Source of the DNA: an uncultured Paracoccaceae bacterium
GTDB taxonomy: Bacteria; Pseudomonadota; Alphaproteobacteria; Rhodobacterales; Rhodobacteraceae
DNA: 64,000 bases
Reading direction: 5' to 3'
Assembly (NCBI GenBank): GCA_947502145.1
Contig: CANMYO010000001.1
Coordinates: forward strand, 124,001-188,000
Part shown: positions 36,132 through 45,283 of the stretch, piece by piece
Layout: the number at the start of each line of letters is the position of its first letter
Position numbering within the stretch: position 1 is the first letter of the stretch
Notes under the pieces: model-generated
Told to the model about the DNA's origin: nothing
Seen by the model: only the letters and a program-made list of their open reading frames with translations
Databases searched by the model: none
Position numbers and translations under genes: made by a program

Positions 36132-36278
36132 ATGAAACGATCCACCCTGATTGCGGTGGCGTCCATGTTGGTTCTGGGCGCCTGCGTCAAGCCAGAGCCG
36201 GTCACAGGCCGTGCCGACAATGACATGTTGCGGTTTTCCGCAATGAACTACGCCATGACCACCGAAACCGCCCGGTAG
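36132..36278 (+). CDS. 48-residue lipoprotein
   Basis: A very short protein with a clear signal peptide and lipobox (LVLGAC, Cys at about residue 18), leaving about 30 residues on the outside. GAGAG lies upstream of ATG 36132. A strong terminator sits 36 nt after the stop, so it is a monocistronic unit with a structured leader. Small lipoproteins like this recall the entericidin or lysis-protein class, but no family is assigned. Confidence 0.65.
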   Translation: MKRSTLIAVASMLVLGACVKPEPVTGRADNDMLRFSAMNYAMTTETAR

Positions 36279-36313
36279 CCGTCCGGGAAACACCGCTGCC
36301 AGGCAGGTGCCTG

Positions 36314-36333
36314 CCCCGCCCGCGGGGTTTTTT
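36314..36333 (+). terminator. Rho-independent terminator
   Basis: CCCCG-CCCG-CGGGG then six T. A palindrome GGCAGG-TG-CCTGCC (36302-36315) sits just before it. It ends the 48-residue lipoprotein unit. Confidence 0.85.
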
Positions 36334-36403
36334 GCGTCTGCGATCCGGGACGGTGGGCGGGGCGCCTTGCCCGGCACGGGCAACAGCGTCGGCCAACGGC
36401 CCG

Positions 36404-37390
36404 CTACAACATACCCGGCACAACCAGATCAGGCGGGCGATGCCCATCGGCAAAGGTCTTGATATTGATCAGAACCTTCTCGCCCATCTCGATCCGCCCC
36501 TCCAATGTTGCCGATCCCATATGCGGCAACAGGATCACATTGGGTTGCGCCTTCAGCCGCGGATTGATGGCAGAGCCGCGCTCGTAAACATCCAGCCCGG
36601 CCCCGGCAATCTCACCGGCGCGCAGCATCCGCGTCAGGGCGTTTTCATCCACCACCTCACCGCGCGACGTGTTGATAATCACCGCGTCCGATTTCATCAG
36701 CTTCAGCCGCCGGGCATTCATCAGATGGAACGTCGACGGCGTATGCGGGCAATTGATCGACACCACATCCATCCGCGCAACCATCTGGTCCAGACTGTCC
36801 CAATAGGTCGCCTCAAGCGACTCTTCGATCTCGGGGCGCAGACGCTTGCGATTGTGATAATGGATCTGCATGCCAAAGGCCGTCGCACGTCGCGCCACGG
36901 CCTGCCCAATCCGCCCCATGCCCAGGATACCCAACCGACGCCCGCCAATGCGCCCGCCCATCATCGCCGTGGGGGCCCAGCCCGGCCAGTCCCCCGACTG
37001 CGCCAGCGCCACCCCCTCGGGGACACGGCGCAGCACGCCAAGCATCAGCGCCATTGTCATGTCGGCGGTGTCATCAGTGGTGACACCGGGGGTGTTTGAA
37101 ACCAGAATCCCGCGCTGTCGCGCCGTGGCGACGTCAATATTGTCGACCCCCGCGCCATAATTCGCAATCAGCTTGAGCTTGTCACTCGCCTGCGCCAGCA
37201 AGGGTGCGTCGATCTTGTCGGTGATCGTGGGCACCAGAATGTCAGCCTCGGTGATGGCACTGGCAAGCTCCTCCTGCGTCATCGGCGTATCATCATCGCG
37301 CAGGCGCACATCAAACAATTCTGTCATCCGCGTCTCAACCACCTCCGGCAACCGTCGCGTCACGACAACACTCAGCTTTTTCCCCGGCAT
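36404..37390 (-). CDS. 2-hydroxyacid (glyoxylate/hydroxypyruvate) dehydrogenase
   Basis: 328 residues, D-isomer-specific NAD(P)-dependent. ANYGAGVDNID near 77, GILGMGRIGQAVARRA near 153, the SRGEVVDE arginine region near 235 and LLPHMGSATLE near 284 are family signatures. I chose ATG 37390, which has AAGGGAGG upstream. In methylotrophic or photorespiratory metabolism it would reduce glyoxylate or hydroxypyruvate; D-glycerate dehydrogenase is the common annotation. It is divergent from the SH3 gene. Confidence 0.88.
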   Translation of the reverse strand: MPGKKLSVVVTRRLPEVVETRMTELFDVRLRDDDTPMTQEELASAITEADILVPTITDKIDAPLLAQASDKLKLIANYGAGVDNIDVATARQRGILVSNTPGVTTDDTADMTMALMLGVLRRVPEGVALAQSGDWPGWAPTAMMGGRIGGRRLGILGMGRIGQAVARRATAFGMQIHYHNRKRLRPEIEESLEATYWDSLDQMVARMDVVSINCPHTPSTFHLMNARRLKLMKSDAVIINTSRGEVVDENALTRMLRAGEIAGAGLDVYERGSAINPRLKAQPNVILLPHMGSATLEGRIEMGEKVLINIKTFADGHRPPDLVVPGML

Positions 37391-37485
37391 CGGATCCTCC
37401 CTTGCGCTTTGCAAATCGCGGCCATGGTGTCAGGTTGCCAACAAGGGACGCGCGGCACAAGAACGAACGCACGCCCAAGGGCAGT

Positions 37486-38025
37486 ATGATGACAGGCAAT
37501 CGCATGATGTTTCGATGCATTCTCGTGGCAGCAATGGTGGCAATTTCCCCCATCGCCACCGCGCAAGAGGTCGCCCAAAGCGCCGTGACCCCGGTCAGCA
37601 TCGGACCGGAAACCAACCTGCCCCTGCCGCGTTTTGTCTCGCTCAAGGCGCAGGAAAGCAACGTGCGCCGCGGGCCATCCCTGTCCCATCGGATAGACTG
37701 GGTGTTCCAGCGCCGCGGCATGCCGCTACAGGTGATCGCCGAATACGGCCACTGGCGCCGCGTGATCGACCGCGAAGGTCAGGGGGGCTGGGTCCATTAT
37801 ACCATGCTCACCGGCGTGCGCACCGTGATCGTCGATCAGGACATGCTGCCGCTGCGGGCCAAACCCGACCACACCGCGCTGGAACGCGCCGTGCTCGAGG
37901 CCGGGGTCATCGCCCGCCTTGGCGACTGCGCGCAAGGTTGGTGCGAGGTCAACGCCGCGGGCTACACGGGCTGGGCCCCCCAGAACCAGCTCTGGGGTGT
38001 GACCCTGGGCGAAACCCGCGACTAG
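37486..38025 (+). CDS. Exported SH3-domain protein
   Basis: 179 residues. A signal peptide (MFRCILVAAMVAISPIATA) precedes a bacterial SH3 region with VSLKAQESNVRRGPSLSH near 50 and VIAEYGHWRRVID near 85; a second repeat follows (DQDMLPLRAKPDHTA). Such proteins are periplasmic and probably bind peptidoglycan. Homologues are often mislabelled aspartyl-tRNA synthetase. ATG 37486 is one of two adjacent ATG codons. Its stop shares CTAG with the convergent cytochrome gene. Confidence 0.8.
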   Translation: MMTGNRMMFRCILVAAMVAISPIATAQEVAQSAVTPVSIGPETNLPLPRFVSLKAQESNVRRGPSLSHRIDWVFQRRGMPLQVIAEYGHWRRVIDREGQGGWVHYTMLTGVRTVIVDQDMLPLRAKPDHTALERAVLEAGVIARLGDCAQGWCEVNAAGYTGWAPQNQLWGVTLGETRD

Positions 38026-38576
38026 TTCAGCTTCAGATCGGCATCCGTGGTAAAGATGTAATCGTCCCCACCGGCGTTCTGATGGCAGGCGATACAGCCC
38101 GCATCCGCGCCCTTTCCGACAAGCCCCGCCAGCGCCATGCCCTTGGGATTCATATCCAATGACCCGTCTGGTAAGTATTTGGCATAAAACCAGTTTCCGG
38201 TCTCGTCATCATATCCGGGTGCGCGTTCAAACATCACCGTGATGGCCCCCAGATGACCGGCGGGATCGGCAATCACCTCATCCTCGCTGACGTCAAGCGG
38301 TCCATAGTTGCGCTTGATGATCAGCGCGCCGGTATAGTCACCGATCGTCGCCTTTGTGTAATAGGTCTCAAGCAGGAAACCATGCGGGTCGGTGCCCGGA
38401 TAGGGAAAGCCGACAACCGCATCCGGCCCGGCCATCCTGGCCGCAACCATCTCTTGCCAAAGCGTGTTGGCAAACGCCATGTCCTCATCCGTTCCGAACG
38501 GGGTCATGTCCTGTGCGCTCAGCGGGGCCGCGGCAAGGGTCAGCCCGGCCAGTAAAGTCAGGGATCTCAGAAACAT
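38022..38576 (-). CDS. Cytochrome P460-family periplasmic heme protein
   Basis: 184 residues with a signal peptide (FLRSLTLLAGLTLAAAPLSA). A single c-type heme motif CIACH sits near residue 163, and the core (NWFYAKYLPDGSL near 126) fits cytochrome P460. P460 enzymes in ammonia oxidisers oxidise hydroxylamine, but many family members in heterotrophs have other or unknown roles. It is followed by no partner gene. Confidence 0.75.
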   Translation of the reverse strand: MFLRSLTLLAGLTLAAAPLSAQDMTPFGTDEDMAFANTLWQEMVAARMAGPDAVVGFPYPGTDPHGFLLETYYTKATIGDYTGALIIKRNYGPLDVSEDEVIADPAGHLGAITVMFERAPGYDDETGNWFYAKYLPDGSLDMNPKGMALAGLVGKGADAGCIACHQNAGGDDYIFTTDADLKLN

Positions 38577-38683
38577 CGTGCATCCTCCCGGTGGTGGCGG
38601 GCCGCATCATGCGCCCCGCATCCCGGTCAGACTAACCAGACCCTGATCACAGCGGGATCAGACCTGTTCACGACCCTGCGACA

Positions 38684-40711
38684 TCACGCCGCAGTGTCCA
38701 GCCCGCGCCCTTTCAGCAGCGCCTCGACCCCCGGCAACCGCCCGCGAAATTCCTTATACAGCTCCGCGGCGTCGACCGATCCGCCCGACGACAGCACCGT
38801 TTCTTCCAGCCGCTTTGCGGTTGTTTCGTCAAACGGGTCACCAATCTCTTCGAACGTGGCAAAGGCGTCCGCATCCATCACCTCGGACCACATGTAACTG
38901 TAATAACCGCTGGAATATCCGTCACCGGCAAAGACATGGGCAAAATGCGGCGTAGCATGGCGCATCCGGATCGCATGGGGCAGCCCCATCTGCTCCAGCA
39001 CTTCGGCCTGCTTTTGCATCGGATCAGCCGGGGCCGGCCCGTCATGGAAAGCCAGATCCACCATGGCACTTGCGACATATTCAACGGTCGAGAACCCCAT
39101 GTCATAGGTCGCCGCGGCCAGCATCCGCTCCAGCATGTCTTCGGGCATCGGTTCTCCGGTTTCGGCGTGGGTGGCAAACTCCGCGAGCACCTCCGGCACC
39201 TCAAGCCAGTGTTCAAACAGCTGGCTGGGCAATTCGACAAAGTCGCGCGCAACTGACGTCCCGCTGATGCTTTCATAGGTCACATCTGACAACATCTGGT
39301 GCAGCGCATGACCAAATTCGTGGAACAGGGTGCGTGCGTCATCGTAAGACAACAACGCCGGTTTGCCTGCTTCGGGTTTGGCAAAGTTGCAGACGTTGAC
39401 CACATGGGGGCGGATATCGCCAGACAGCTTTTGCTGATCACGCAATGTGGTGCACCACGCGCCCGACCGCTTGGATCCACGCGCAAAGTAATCACCCATG
39501 AAAACAGCAACATGTGCGCCGTTACGGGTGACTTCGAATAGCCGCACATCCGGGTGATAGATCGGGCCCTCGATGGCTTCGAACTCCAGCCCAAACAGGC
39601 GGTTGGCACAGGCAAAGGCCGCTGCGATCATCCGGTCCAGTTGCAGGTAGGGTTTCAGCGCCGCCTCATCGAGGTCATGTTCCGTCTTGCGGCGGATTTC
39701 CGAATAATAGCGCCAGTCCCATGCCTCCAACGGGCCGTCCCAGCCATCCGCGTGCAACATCCGTTCCAGCACTTTTGCGTCGGCCTCCGCGGCGGCTTTG
39801 GCCGGGGTCCAGACGGCGTTCAGCAGGTCGCGCACCGCATCAGGGGTTCCGGCCATCTCGGTTTCCAGCTTGTAGCTGGCAAAGGTGTCATATCCCAGCA
39901 GCTTGGCCCGCTTTTCGCGCAGCGCAAGCGTTTCAGCAGCCAGCGCCCTGTTGTCCGTCTCGCCGCCATTGGCACCGCGCGCCACCCAGGCCTCATATGC
40001 CTTTTGGCGCAAATCCCGGCGCGGCGAAAACTGCAGAAACGGCACGATCAGCGAGCGTGACAGCGTCACAACGGGGCCGCCCGCCGCCTTTTCCTCGCCC
40101 GCCGCGCGGGCGGTCGCAACGACAAAGTCGGGCAGGCCCTCAAGACCATCCTTGTCCAGCGGCATCGCCCAGTCGCGCTCATCCGCCAGCAGGTTTTGCG
40201 TGAACGAAGTGCCCAGCATCGACAGCCGCGCCATCACGTCGCGCAGCGCGTCAGAGTCATCACCCGACAGCTCTGCCCCCATCCGCACAAACCGGCGGTG
40301 GGTCAGGAACAGGACGCGTTGCTGCTCGTCCGTCAGGTCAAGTGTCTCACGCGCGTCCCAGACTGACTTGATCCGCGCAAACAGGCCCGCATTCGAAAAC
40401 AGATCAGAGGAATAGGCCGACAGCTTGGGTGAAAAGTCGCGCATCAAGCCTTCGCGGGTCGCGTTGCTGTCCGCACCGGCGATCACGTAGAACACGCTGG
40501 CGACCCGGCCCAACAGGTCTGACGCTTGCTCCAGCGCTTCGATCGTATTGGCAAACGTCGGGGCTTCGGGGTTGGCGACGATCGCGGCGATATTCTTGCG
40601 ACCTTCGGCCAGTGCGGCGTCCATGGCCGGGGCGAAATCATCGTCCGAGATCTCCGCAAAGGGTGGCAGTTCAAACGGGGTGTCCCAGTCGGACAGCAGC
40701 GGGTTTGTCAT
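38684..40711 (-). CDS. M3 family metallopeptidase (oligopeptidase A / Dcp type)
   Basis: 675 residues. HEFGHALH near 463 gives the zinc histidines and catalytic glutamate; the third ligand lies in the following FVELPSQLFEHW region. It cleaves short peptides in the cytosol. I chose ATG 40711 (AGGAG 7 nt upstream) over a TTG at 40717. No signal peptide. A peptidyl-dipeptidase is possible. Confidence 0.92.
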   Translation of the reverse strand: MTNPLLSDWDTPFELPPFAEISDDDFAPAMDAALAEGRKNIAAIVANPEAPTFANTIEALEQASDLLGRVASVFYVIAGADSNATREGLMRDFSPKLSAYSSDLFSNAGLFARIKSVWDARETLDLTDEQQRVLFLTHRRFVRMGAELSGDDSDALRDVMARLSMLGTSFTQNLLADERDWAMPLDKDGLEGLPDFVVATARAAGEEKAAGGPVVTLSRSLIVPFLQFSPRRDLRQKAYEAWVARGANGGETDNRALAAETLALREKRAKLLGYDTFASYKLETEMAGTPDAVRDLLNAVWTPAKAAAEADAKVLERMLHADGWDGPLEAWDWRYYSEIRRKTEHDLDEAALKPYLQLDRMIAAAFACANRLFGLEFEAIEGPIYHPDVRLFEVTRNGAHVAVFMGDYFARGSKRSGAWCTTLRDQQKLSGDIRPHVVNVCNFAKPEAGKPALLSYDDARTLFHEFGHALHQMLSDVTYESISGTSVARDFVELPSQLFEHWLEVPEVLAEFATHAETGEPMPEDMLERMLAAATYDMGFSTVEYVASAMVDLAFHDGPAPADPMQKQAEVLEQMGLPHAIRMRHATPHFAHVFAGDGYSSGYYSYMWSEVMDADAFATFEEIGDPFDETTAKRLEETVLSSGGSVDAAELYKEFRGRLPGVEALLKGRGLDTAA

Positions 40712-40763
40712 GGGCAATCTCCTTTGCCAGATAAGTAGGCATGCGGGGGCGAAGTATCCACCG

Positions 40764-41552
40764 CTAACGCTGGCGCATCTTCTTTTCGAACCGCCGCAGG
40801 GCCAGCGACAGGCTGATCGTCATCGTCAGATACACCAACGCCACCACGTTATAAGTTTCAAAATACCGAAAGTTGCCCGCCGCCGTGACCTTGCCCAACT
40901 GGGTGATGTCAGTGACGCCCAGCACGCTGACCAGCGAAGAATCCTTGACCATCGCGACAAAATCATTGCCCAGCGGCGGCAGAATCGTGCGCAGCGCCTG
41001 GGGAAAGACGATATGGCGAAACCGATGCCAGCGGTTCAGGCCCAGCGCCTCTGCCGCCTCGATCTGACCGCTGTCCACCGATTGCAGCCCGGCGCGGAAC
41101 ACCTCTGCCAGAAACGATGAATAGGCGATCGTCAGCGCAATGATCGCGCGCCACAACAGCGAAAAATCGCGGGTGCGGATCGGCTCAATCCCGATGCTTT
41201 CGGCCAGCCAGTTCCATCCCATGACCATCGCAGGGGCCAGCACAAAGGCCACATAAAGCAACAGCACGATGATCGGCACACCGCGCACGACTTCAACATA
41301 GAATCGCGCAACCTGCCGCAATATCAATGACTTGGACAGCGCAGCCAAAGCCAGCAGCAGGCCCAGCGCACAGGCCATCGCATAGCTGACCAGCGTGACG
41401 AAAATGGTGACCTGCACGCCCCGAGACAGCGTGCTCAGCACACGGGTGTAGGCCTCTTGCGTGTAGACCTGCCAGAACAGCCAGGCCCCGATGGCCACGA
41501 CAATCAGCAGCCACCAGGGGAAATCCTCGTCATCGGGCGAAGTGGGGATCAC
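40764..41552 (-). CDS. Polar amino acid ABC transporter permease
   Basis: 262 residues. The EAA loop GQIEAAEALGLNRWHRFRHI near 179 and EVVRGVPIIVLLLYVAF near 88 place it in the HisMQ/GlnP permease family. It follows the binding-protein gene by 22 nt. No ATPase is encoded next to it, so it may borrow one from elsewhere, or the gene may be outside the window. Confidence 0.9.
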   Translation of the reverse strand: MIPTSPDDEDFPWWLLIVVAIGAWLFWQVYTQEAYTRVLSTLSRGVQVTIFVTLVSYAMACALGLLLALAALSKSLILRQVARFYVEVVRGVPIIVLLLYVAFVLAPAMVMGWNWLAESIGIEPIRTRDFSLLWRAIIALTIAYSSFLAEVFRAGLQSVDSGQIEAAEALGLNRWHRFRHIVFPQALRTILPPLGNDFVAMVKDSSLVSVLGVTDITQLGKVTAAGNFRYFETYNVVALVYLTMTISLSLALRRFEKKMRQR

Positions 41553-41574
41553 AGCGGTGATCCGTCAGGCGGCG

Positions 41575-42360
41575 TCAGCCACCAACCTTGTAGTCAAGGA
41601 ACCACTTGGTGTTCAGCGCATCCAGCGTGCCATCCGCAGCCATATCGGCAATCGCGGCGTTGATCGGCGCCACCAGATCAGACCCCTTGGGGAAGATGAA
41701 CCCGAAATCCTCGGTCCCCAGCTTTTCACCCACGATCTTCAGACCCCCGTCAGAGGCCTCAACATAGCCGTTGCCCGCGGTGCCATCGGTCAGCACCAGA
41801 TCGACATCGCCCGCACGCAGCGCCTGAACGGTGGCGCCAAAGGTTTCCATCAACTTGATGCGCGGGTTCGCTTCGTCCCCGTCCAGCACATCATAAACGC
41901 CAACGTAAAACGGCGTCGTGCCCGGCTGCGCGGCCATCAGCAGGTCTTCATTTGCGGCAAAGCCGGCGGCATCGTCAAAACGATCTTCGTCACCGCGCAC
42001 CATCATGACCATCTCTGATGTCATGTATTTATCCGAGAAATCAACAACTTCGGCGCGATCATCGCGAATGGTGATTCCGGTCATGCCCAGATCAAACTGG
42101 CCTTCACTGACGGCGGGAATCATTGCGTCCCAGCTGATGTTCTCATAGCTCACTGTCGCATTCAGACGCCTGGCGATTTCCGCCATCGCATCGTATTCCC
42201 AGCCCACCGCATCACCATTGCCATCAATGAATTGCAGTGGCGGGTAGGCGTTTTCCGTCACCACGACAATCTCTTGCCCGTCCAGATCAGGCAGGTGACC
42301 AGCGGCAAAGGCTGGCATCGACATCAGGGCCGTCGCGGCCAATGTTGCAAGAATTTTCAT
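41575..42360 (-). CDS. Polar amino acid ABC transporter substrate-binding protein
   Basis: 261 residues with a signal peptide ([19 protein letters not shown]). The mature part is the type 3 periplasmic binding fold: [21 protein letters not shown] near 33 and [21 protein letters not shown] near 78. It delivers an amino acid to the permease gene downstream. The specificity is not readable. It lies 40 nt after the MoeB-like gene. Confidence 0.9.
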   Translation of the reverse strand: MKILATLAATALMSMPAFAAGHLPDLDGQEIVVVTENAYPPLQFIDGNGDAVGWEYDAMAEIARRLNATVSYENISWDAMIPAVSEGQFDLGMTGITIRDDRAEVVDFSDKYMTSEMVMMVRGDEDRFDDAAGFAANEDLLMAAQPGTTPFYVGVYDVLDGDEANPRIKLMETFGATVQALRAGDVDLVLTDGTAGNGYVEASDGGLKIVGEKLGTEDFGFIFPKGSDLVAPINAAIADMAADGTLDALNTKWFLDYKVGG

Positions 42361-42400
42361 GATTTCCCCCGAGGTTAAGACCCTGAAACCTTAGCCGGGA

Positions 42401-43450
42401 TCAGCCCGACTGCAAGCCCCGGCCGCAACAGGTGGGGCAATCTTGCACGGCTTTTGCGCTGATGATGCGGGTTTCGGCATAGAGGGCGTCATAGATCATC
42501 AACCGCCCGCGCAACGTCGCCCCTGCCCCGGTGATGACCTTGATCGCCTCAACAGCCATCATTGCACCGATCACGCCAGGCAAGGGGCCGATCACGCCCG
42601 CCTCGGCGCAGGATGGCACAAGCGCGCGATCCGGCGCGGCAGGAAACAGACAGGCATAACAAGGCCCGCCGCGCGCCGGGTCATAAAGGCTGATCTGCCC
42701 CTCCCATTGGGTCAGAGCCGCCGCCACAAGCGGAATTTCAGCCGCCTGCGCCACGCGGTTCACCAGATACCGGGTGTCAAAATTGTCCGACCCGTCCAGC
42801 ACCAGATCATAGTCGGCAAACAGCTCTGCCGCGATCGTCTCGGTCAAGCGCCGGTTATAGGGTTTCACCGTGACAAAGGGGTTCTGTTCGCGCATCGCCA
42901 TCGCGGCAGATTGCGCCTTTGGCAGACCGATCCGCGCATCGGTGTGGATCACCTGTCGTTGCAGGTTTGCGTTCTCCACCACATCGTCATCAATCACGCC
43001 AATGGTGCCGACGCCAGCCGCTGCCAGATATTGCAAGGCTGGCGCGCCAAGCCCCCCGGCCCCCACAACCAGCACGCGGGCGTTCTTCAAGGCCCGCTGC
43101 CCCGGCCCGCCAACTTCGCGCAACACGATATGGCGGGCGTAGCGGTCCAGCTCTGTCGCGGAAAATGTGCCTGTGCTGGGCGTGGCAACCTGGGTGGCGG
43201 CCCGCGCCTTCAGGCGTGACAAAATCTGCCGATAGCCCCAGACCACCGCGGCGAACCCCAGCAAAAGACCCCAAAGCCGGGCATCGCCACCCGTTGCCGC
43301 ACGCAAGGCGTGGCCATCAGGCAGGATCAGTTGAATGATCATCACGCCGACAAGCAGGATCGCAATCATGATCCAGCGCGCGCGACGGGGGGCCCCCATT
43401 GCCACGCCAATGCCCCAAAGGGTGGCGGCCATGGCGCCGACCATGATCAC
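42401..43450 (-). CDS. moeB: MoeB/ThiF-type activating enzyme with membrane N-terminus
   Basis: 349 residues. From about residue 98 it is a ThiF/MoeB E1-like adenylyltransferase: [19 protein letters not shown], the nucleotide-binding loop, then the CxxC zinc pairs (CYACLF, CPTC). It would activate the C-terminus of MoaD or a sulfur carrier for molybdopterin or thiamin synthesis. The first 80 residues hold three hydrophobic helices, which is unusual. The GTG at 43450 overlaps the dut stop (GTGA); ATG 43444 is an alternative. Confidence 0.8.
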   Translation of the reverse strand: MIMVGAMAATLWGIGVAMGAPRRARWIMIAILLVGVMIIQLILPDGHALRAATGGDARLWGLLLGFAAVVWGYRQILSRLKARAATQVATPSTGTFSATELDRYARHIVLREVGGPGQRALKNARVLVVGAGGLGAPALQYLAAAGVGTIGVIDDDVVENANLQRQVIHTDARIGLPKAQSAAMAMREQNPFVTVKPYNRRLTETIAAELFADYDLVLDGSDNFDTRYLVNRVAQAAEIPLVAAALTQWEGQISLYDPARGGPCYACLFPAAPDRALVPSCAEAGVIGPLPGVIGAMMAVEAIKVITGAGATLRGRLMIYDALYAETRIISAKAVQDCPTCCGRGLQSG

Positions 43451-43914
43451 GGTTTGACACCTGTTGATCCAAAACCACCAGCGCCGCGCGCGGTCGCGTC
43501 CAGATCGGGCACAATTTCAAAACTGGCCTGCACCACCGGGGCCACCACAAGCTGCGCGATCCGCATGCCGTGTGTGACGTCAAACGCCGCCGCGCCTAGG
43601 TTTATCAGGATCACCCCCACCGGCCCGCGATAGTCGGAATCGATTGTTCCCGGCGCATTGACCAAGGCGATCCCGTGTTTCAGCGCCAGTCCCGACCTTG
43701 GGCGCACCTGCACCTCAAACCCTGCCGGGATCGCCATGCGCAGACCCGTCGGGATCAGCGCCCGCGCGCCCGGTTGCAGGGTTTTGCCCTGCCTGTCATC
43801 GAAATTGGCGCAGATGTCTGCCCCTGCCGCCCCCGCGGTTGCAAAACGTGGAATCGGCAGCGTCTGGTCCGCGCCTTCGGTCCAGGCCAGTTTCACACGG
43901 GGTAAAGACATCAT
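43447..43914 (-). CDS. dut: dUTP diphosphatase
   Basis: 155 residues, a trimeric dUTPase. [12 protein letters not shown] near 25 is motif [13 protein letters not shown] motif [14 protein letters not shown] motif III and GFGSTG motif V. It hydrolyses dUTP to keep uracil out of DNA and provides dUMP. I chose ATG 43914 (GGAG upstream); the frame opens 27 nt earlier. It is overlapped by the MoeB-like gene. Confidence 0.94.
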   Translation of the reverse strand: MMSLPRVKLAWTEGADQTLPIPRFATAGAAGADICANFDDRQGKTLQPGARALIPTGLRMAIPAGFEVQVRPRSGLALKHGIALVNAPGTIDSDYRGPVGVILINLGAAAFDVTHGMRIAQLVVAPVVQASFEIVPDLDATARGAGGFGSTGVKP

Positions 43915-44032
43915 GAATGCTCCGCCAATGTCTGAGCCCACCGGACGGTTAACGCCGCTTCAGATTTGCGTCTGCATAGGTTGTTGGCGGGATGTGCATG
44001 GGTTGTACCTGTGACATATCTGCCAAAATCTG

Positions 44033-45226
44033 TCACGAAATTGCCTCGGAAATTTTTTTCGCCAGCGCTGCGGCGACAGCGTCCTTGCCCATGCGTGGCC
44101 AGGTCTCGGCCCCCTGGCCGGTGATCAGGGTAACCGCATTTTCGCTGCCCCCCATGATCCCGGTCGCGGGGGACACATCATTGGCAACGATCCAGTCACA
44201 GCCCTTACGGATTCGTTTTTTCGTTGCATTTTCAATGACATCATCGGTCTCAGCGGCAAAACCGACGACCAGCCCCGGCCGTCCCTTTTTCATCGCGGAC
44301 ACCCCCGCCAAGATGTCGGGGTTCTCGCCAAATGTTAGCTGCGGCAGCCCGTCAGTGTCCTTCTTGATCTTGCTGTCACCGGCATTGGTCACATGCCAGT
44401 CCGCAACGGCTGCGGCAAAGACTGCCGCATCCGCCGGAAGCGCCGCCGCCACAGCAGCCTCCATCTCGCTAGCTGTTTGAATTTCAACGGTTTTTACGCC
44501 CATCGGCGGTGGCACATCTGCCGGGCCGGTCACGAATGTCACCTCGGCCCCAAGGGCCAAAAGCGCCCGCGCAATCGCAGTCCCCTGCGCCCCCGACGAC
44601 CGGTTCGCGATATAGCGAACCGGATCGATGGGCTCATGCGTGGGGCCGGATGTGACCAGCACATGTTTCCCTTTGAGCGGCCCCTCTGCAAGTGCGGCGT
44701 CAATTTCTGCAACAATTTCAAGTGGTTCTGACATCCGGCCCGGTCCGTATTCGCCGCAGGCCATGTCGCCCTCATTGGGGCCGACCATCAGGATGCCATC
44801 GCGTTCCAACGTCGCGATATTGCGCTGGGTGGCGGGATGCTCCCACATCCGCACATTCATCGCCGGGGCCACCAGAACCCGTTTATCTGTGGCCAAAAGC
44901 AGCGTTGAGGCCAGATCATTCGCCAGCCCCGCCGCCATCTTTGCCATCAAATCAGCGGTTGCCGGGGCCACCACGATCAGGTCCGCTGCGCGCGACAACT
45001 CGATGTGGCCCATCTCGGATTCATCATTCAAATCAAAGAGATGTTGGAATACCTTTTGCCCCGCCAAGGCCGAGACGGACAGTGGAGTCACAAATTCTTC
45101 ACCCGCTTGGGTCAGAACCGGGGTGACGATTGCGCCCCGTTCCCGCAGGCGGCGGATCAGGTCCAGCGATTTGAAGGCGGCAATCCCGCCGCCAATGATC
45201 AAAAGGATATGTTTGCTGGCCAACAT
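44033..45226 (-). CDS. coaBC: Phosphopantothenoylcysteine synthetase/decarboxylase
   Basis: 397 residues, a fusion of two coenzyme A steps. The N-terminal flavoprotein CoaC has GHIELSRAADL (catalytic histidine near residue 74), PAMNVRMW and ACGEYGPGRM. The C-terminal CoaB has TSGPTHEPIDPVRYIANRSSG near 190. Together they turn 4'-phosphopantothenate into phosphopantetheine. It lies between rpoHII and dut on the same strand. Confidence 0.95.
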   Translation of the reverse strand: MLASKHILLIIGGGIAAFKSLDLIRRLRERGAIVTPVLTQAGEEFVTPLSVSALAGQKVFQHLFDLNDESEMGHIELSRAADLIVVAPATADLMAKMAAGLANDLASTLLLATDKRVLVAPAMNVRMWEHPATQRNIATLERDGILMVGPNEGDMACGEYGPGRMSEPLEIVAEIDAALAEGPLKGKHVLVTSGPTHEPIDPVRYIANRSSGAQGTAIARALLALGAEVTFVTGPADVPPPMGVKTVEIQTASEMEAAVAAALPADAAVFAAAVADWHVTNAGDSKIKKDTDGLPQLTFGENPDILAGVSAMKKGRPGLVVGFAAETDDVIENATKKRIRKGCDWIVANDVSPATGIMGGSENAVTLITGQGAETWPRMGKDAVAAALAKKISEAIS

Positions 45227-45283
45227 GACAGGACCCCCATATTTCGGGGCGACACTAGGCCACGTCAGACCGGAAAGACAATA

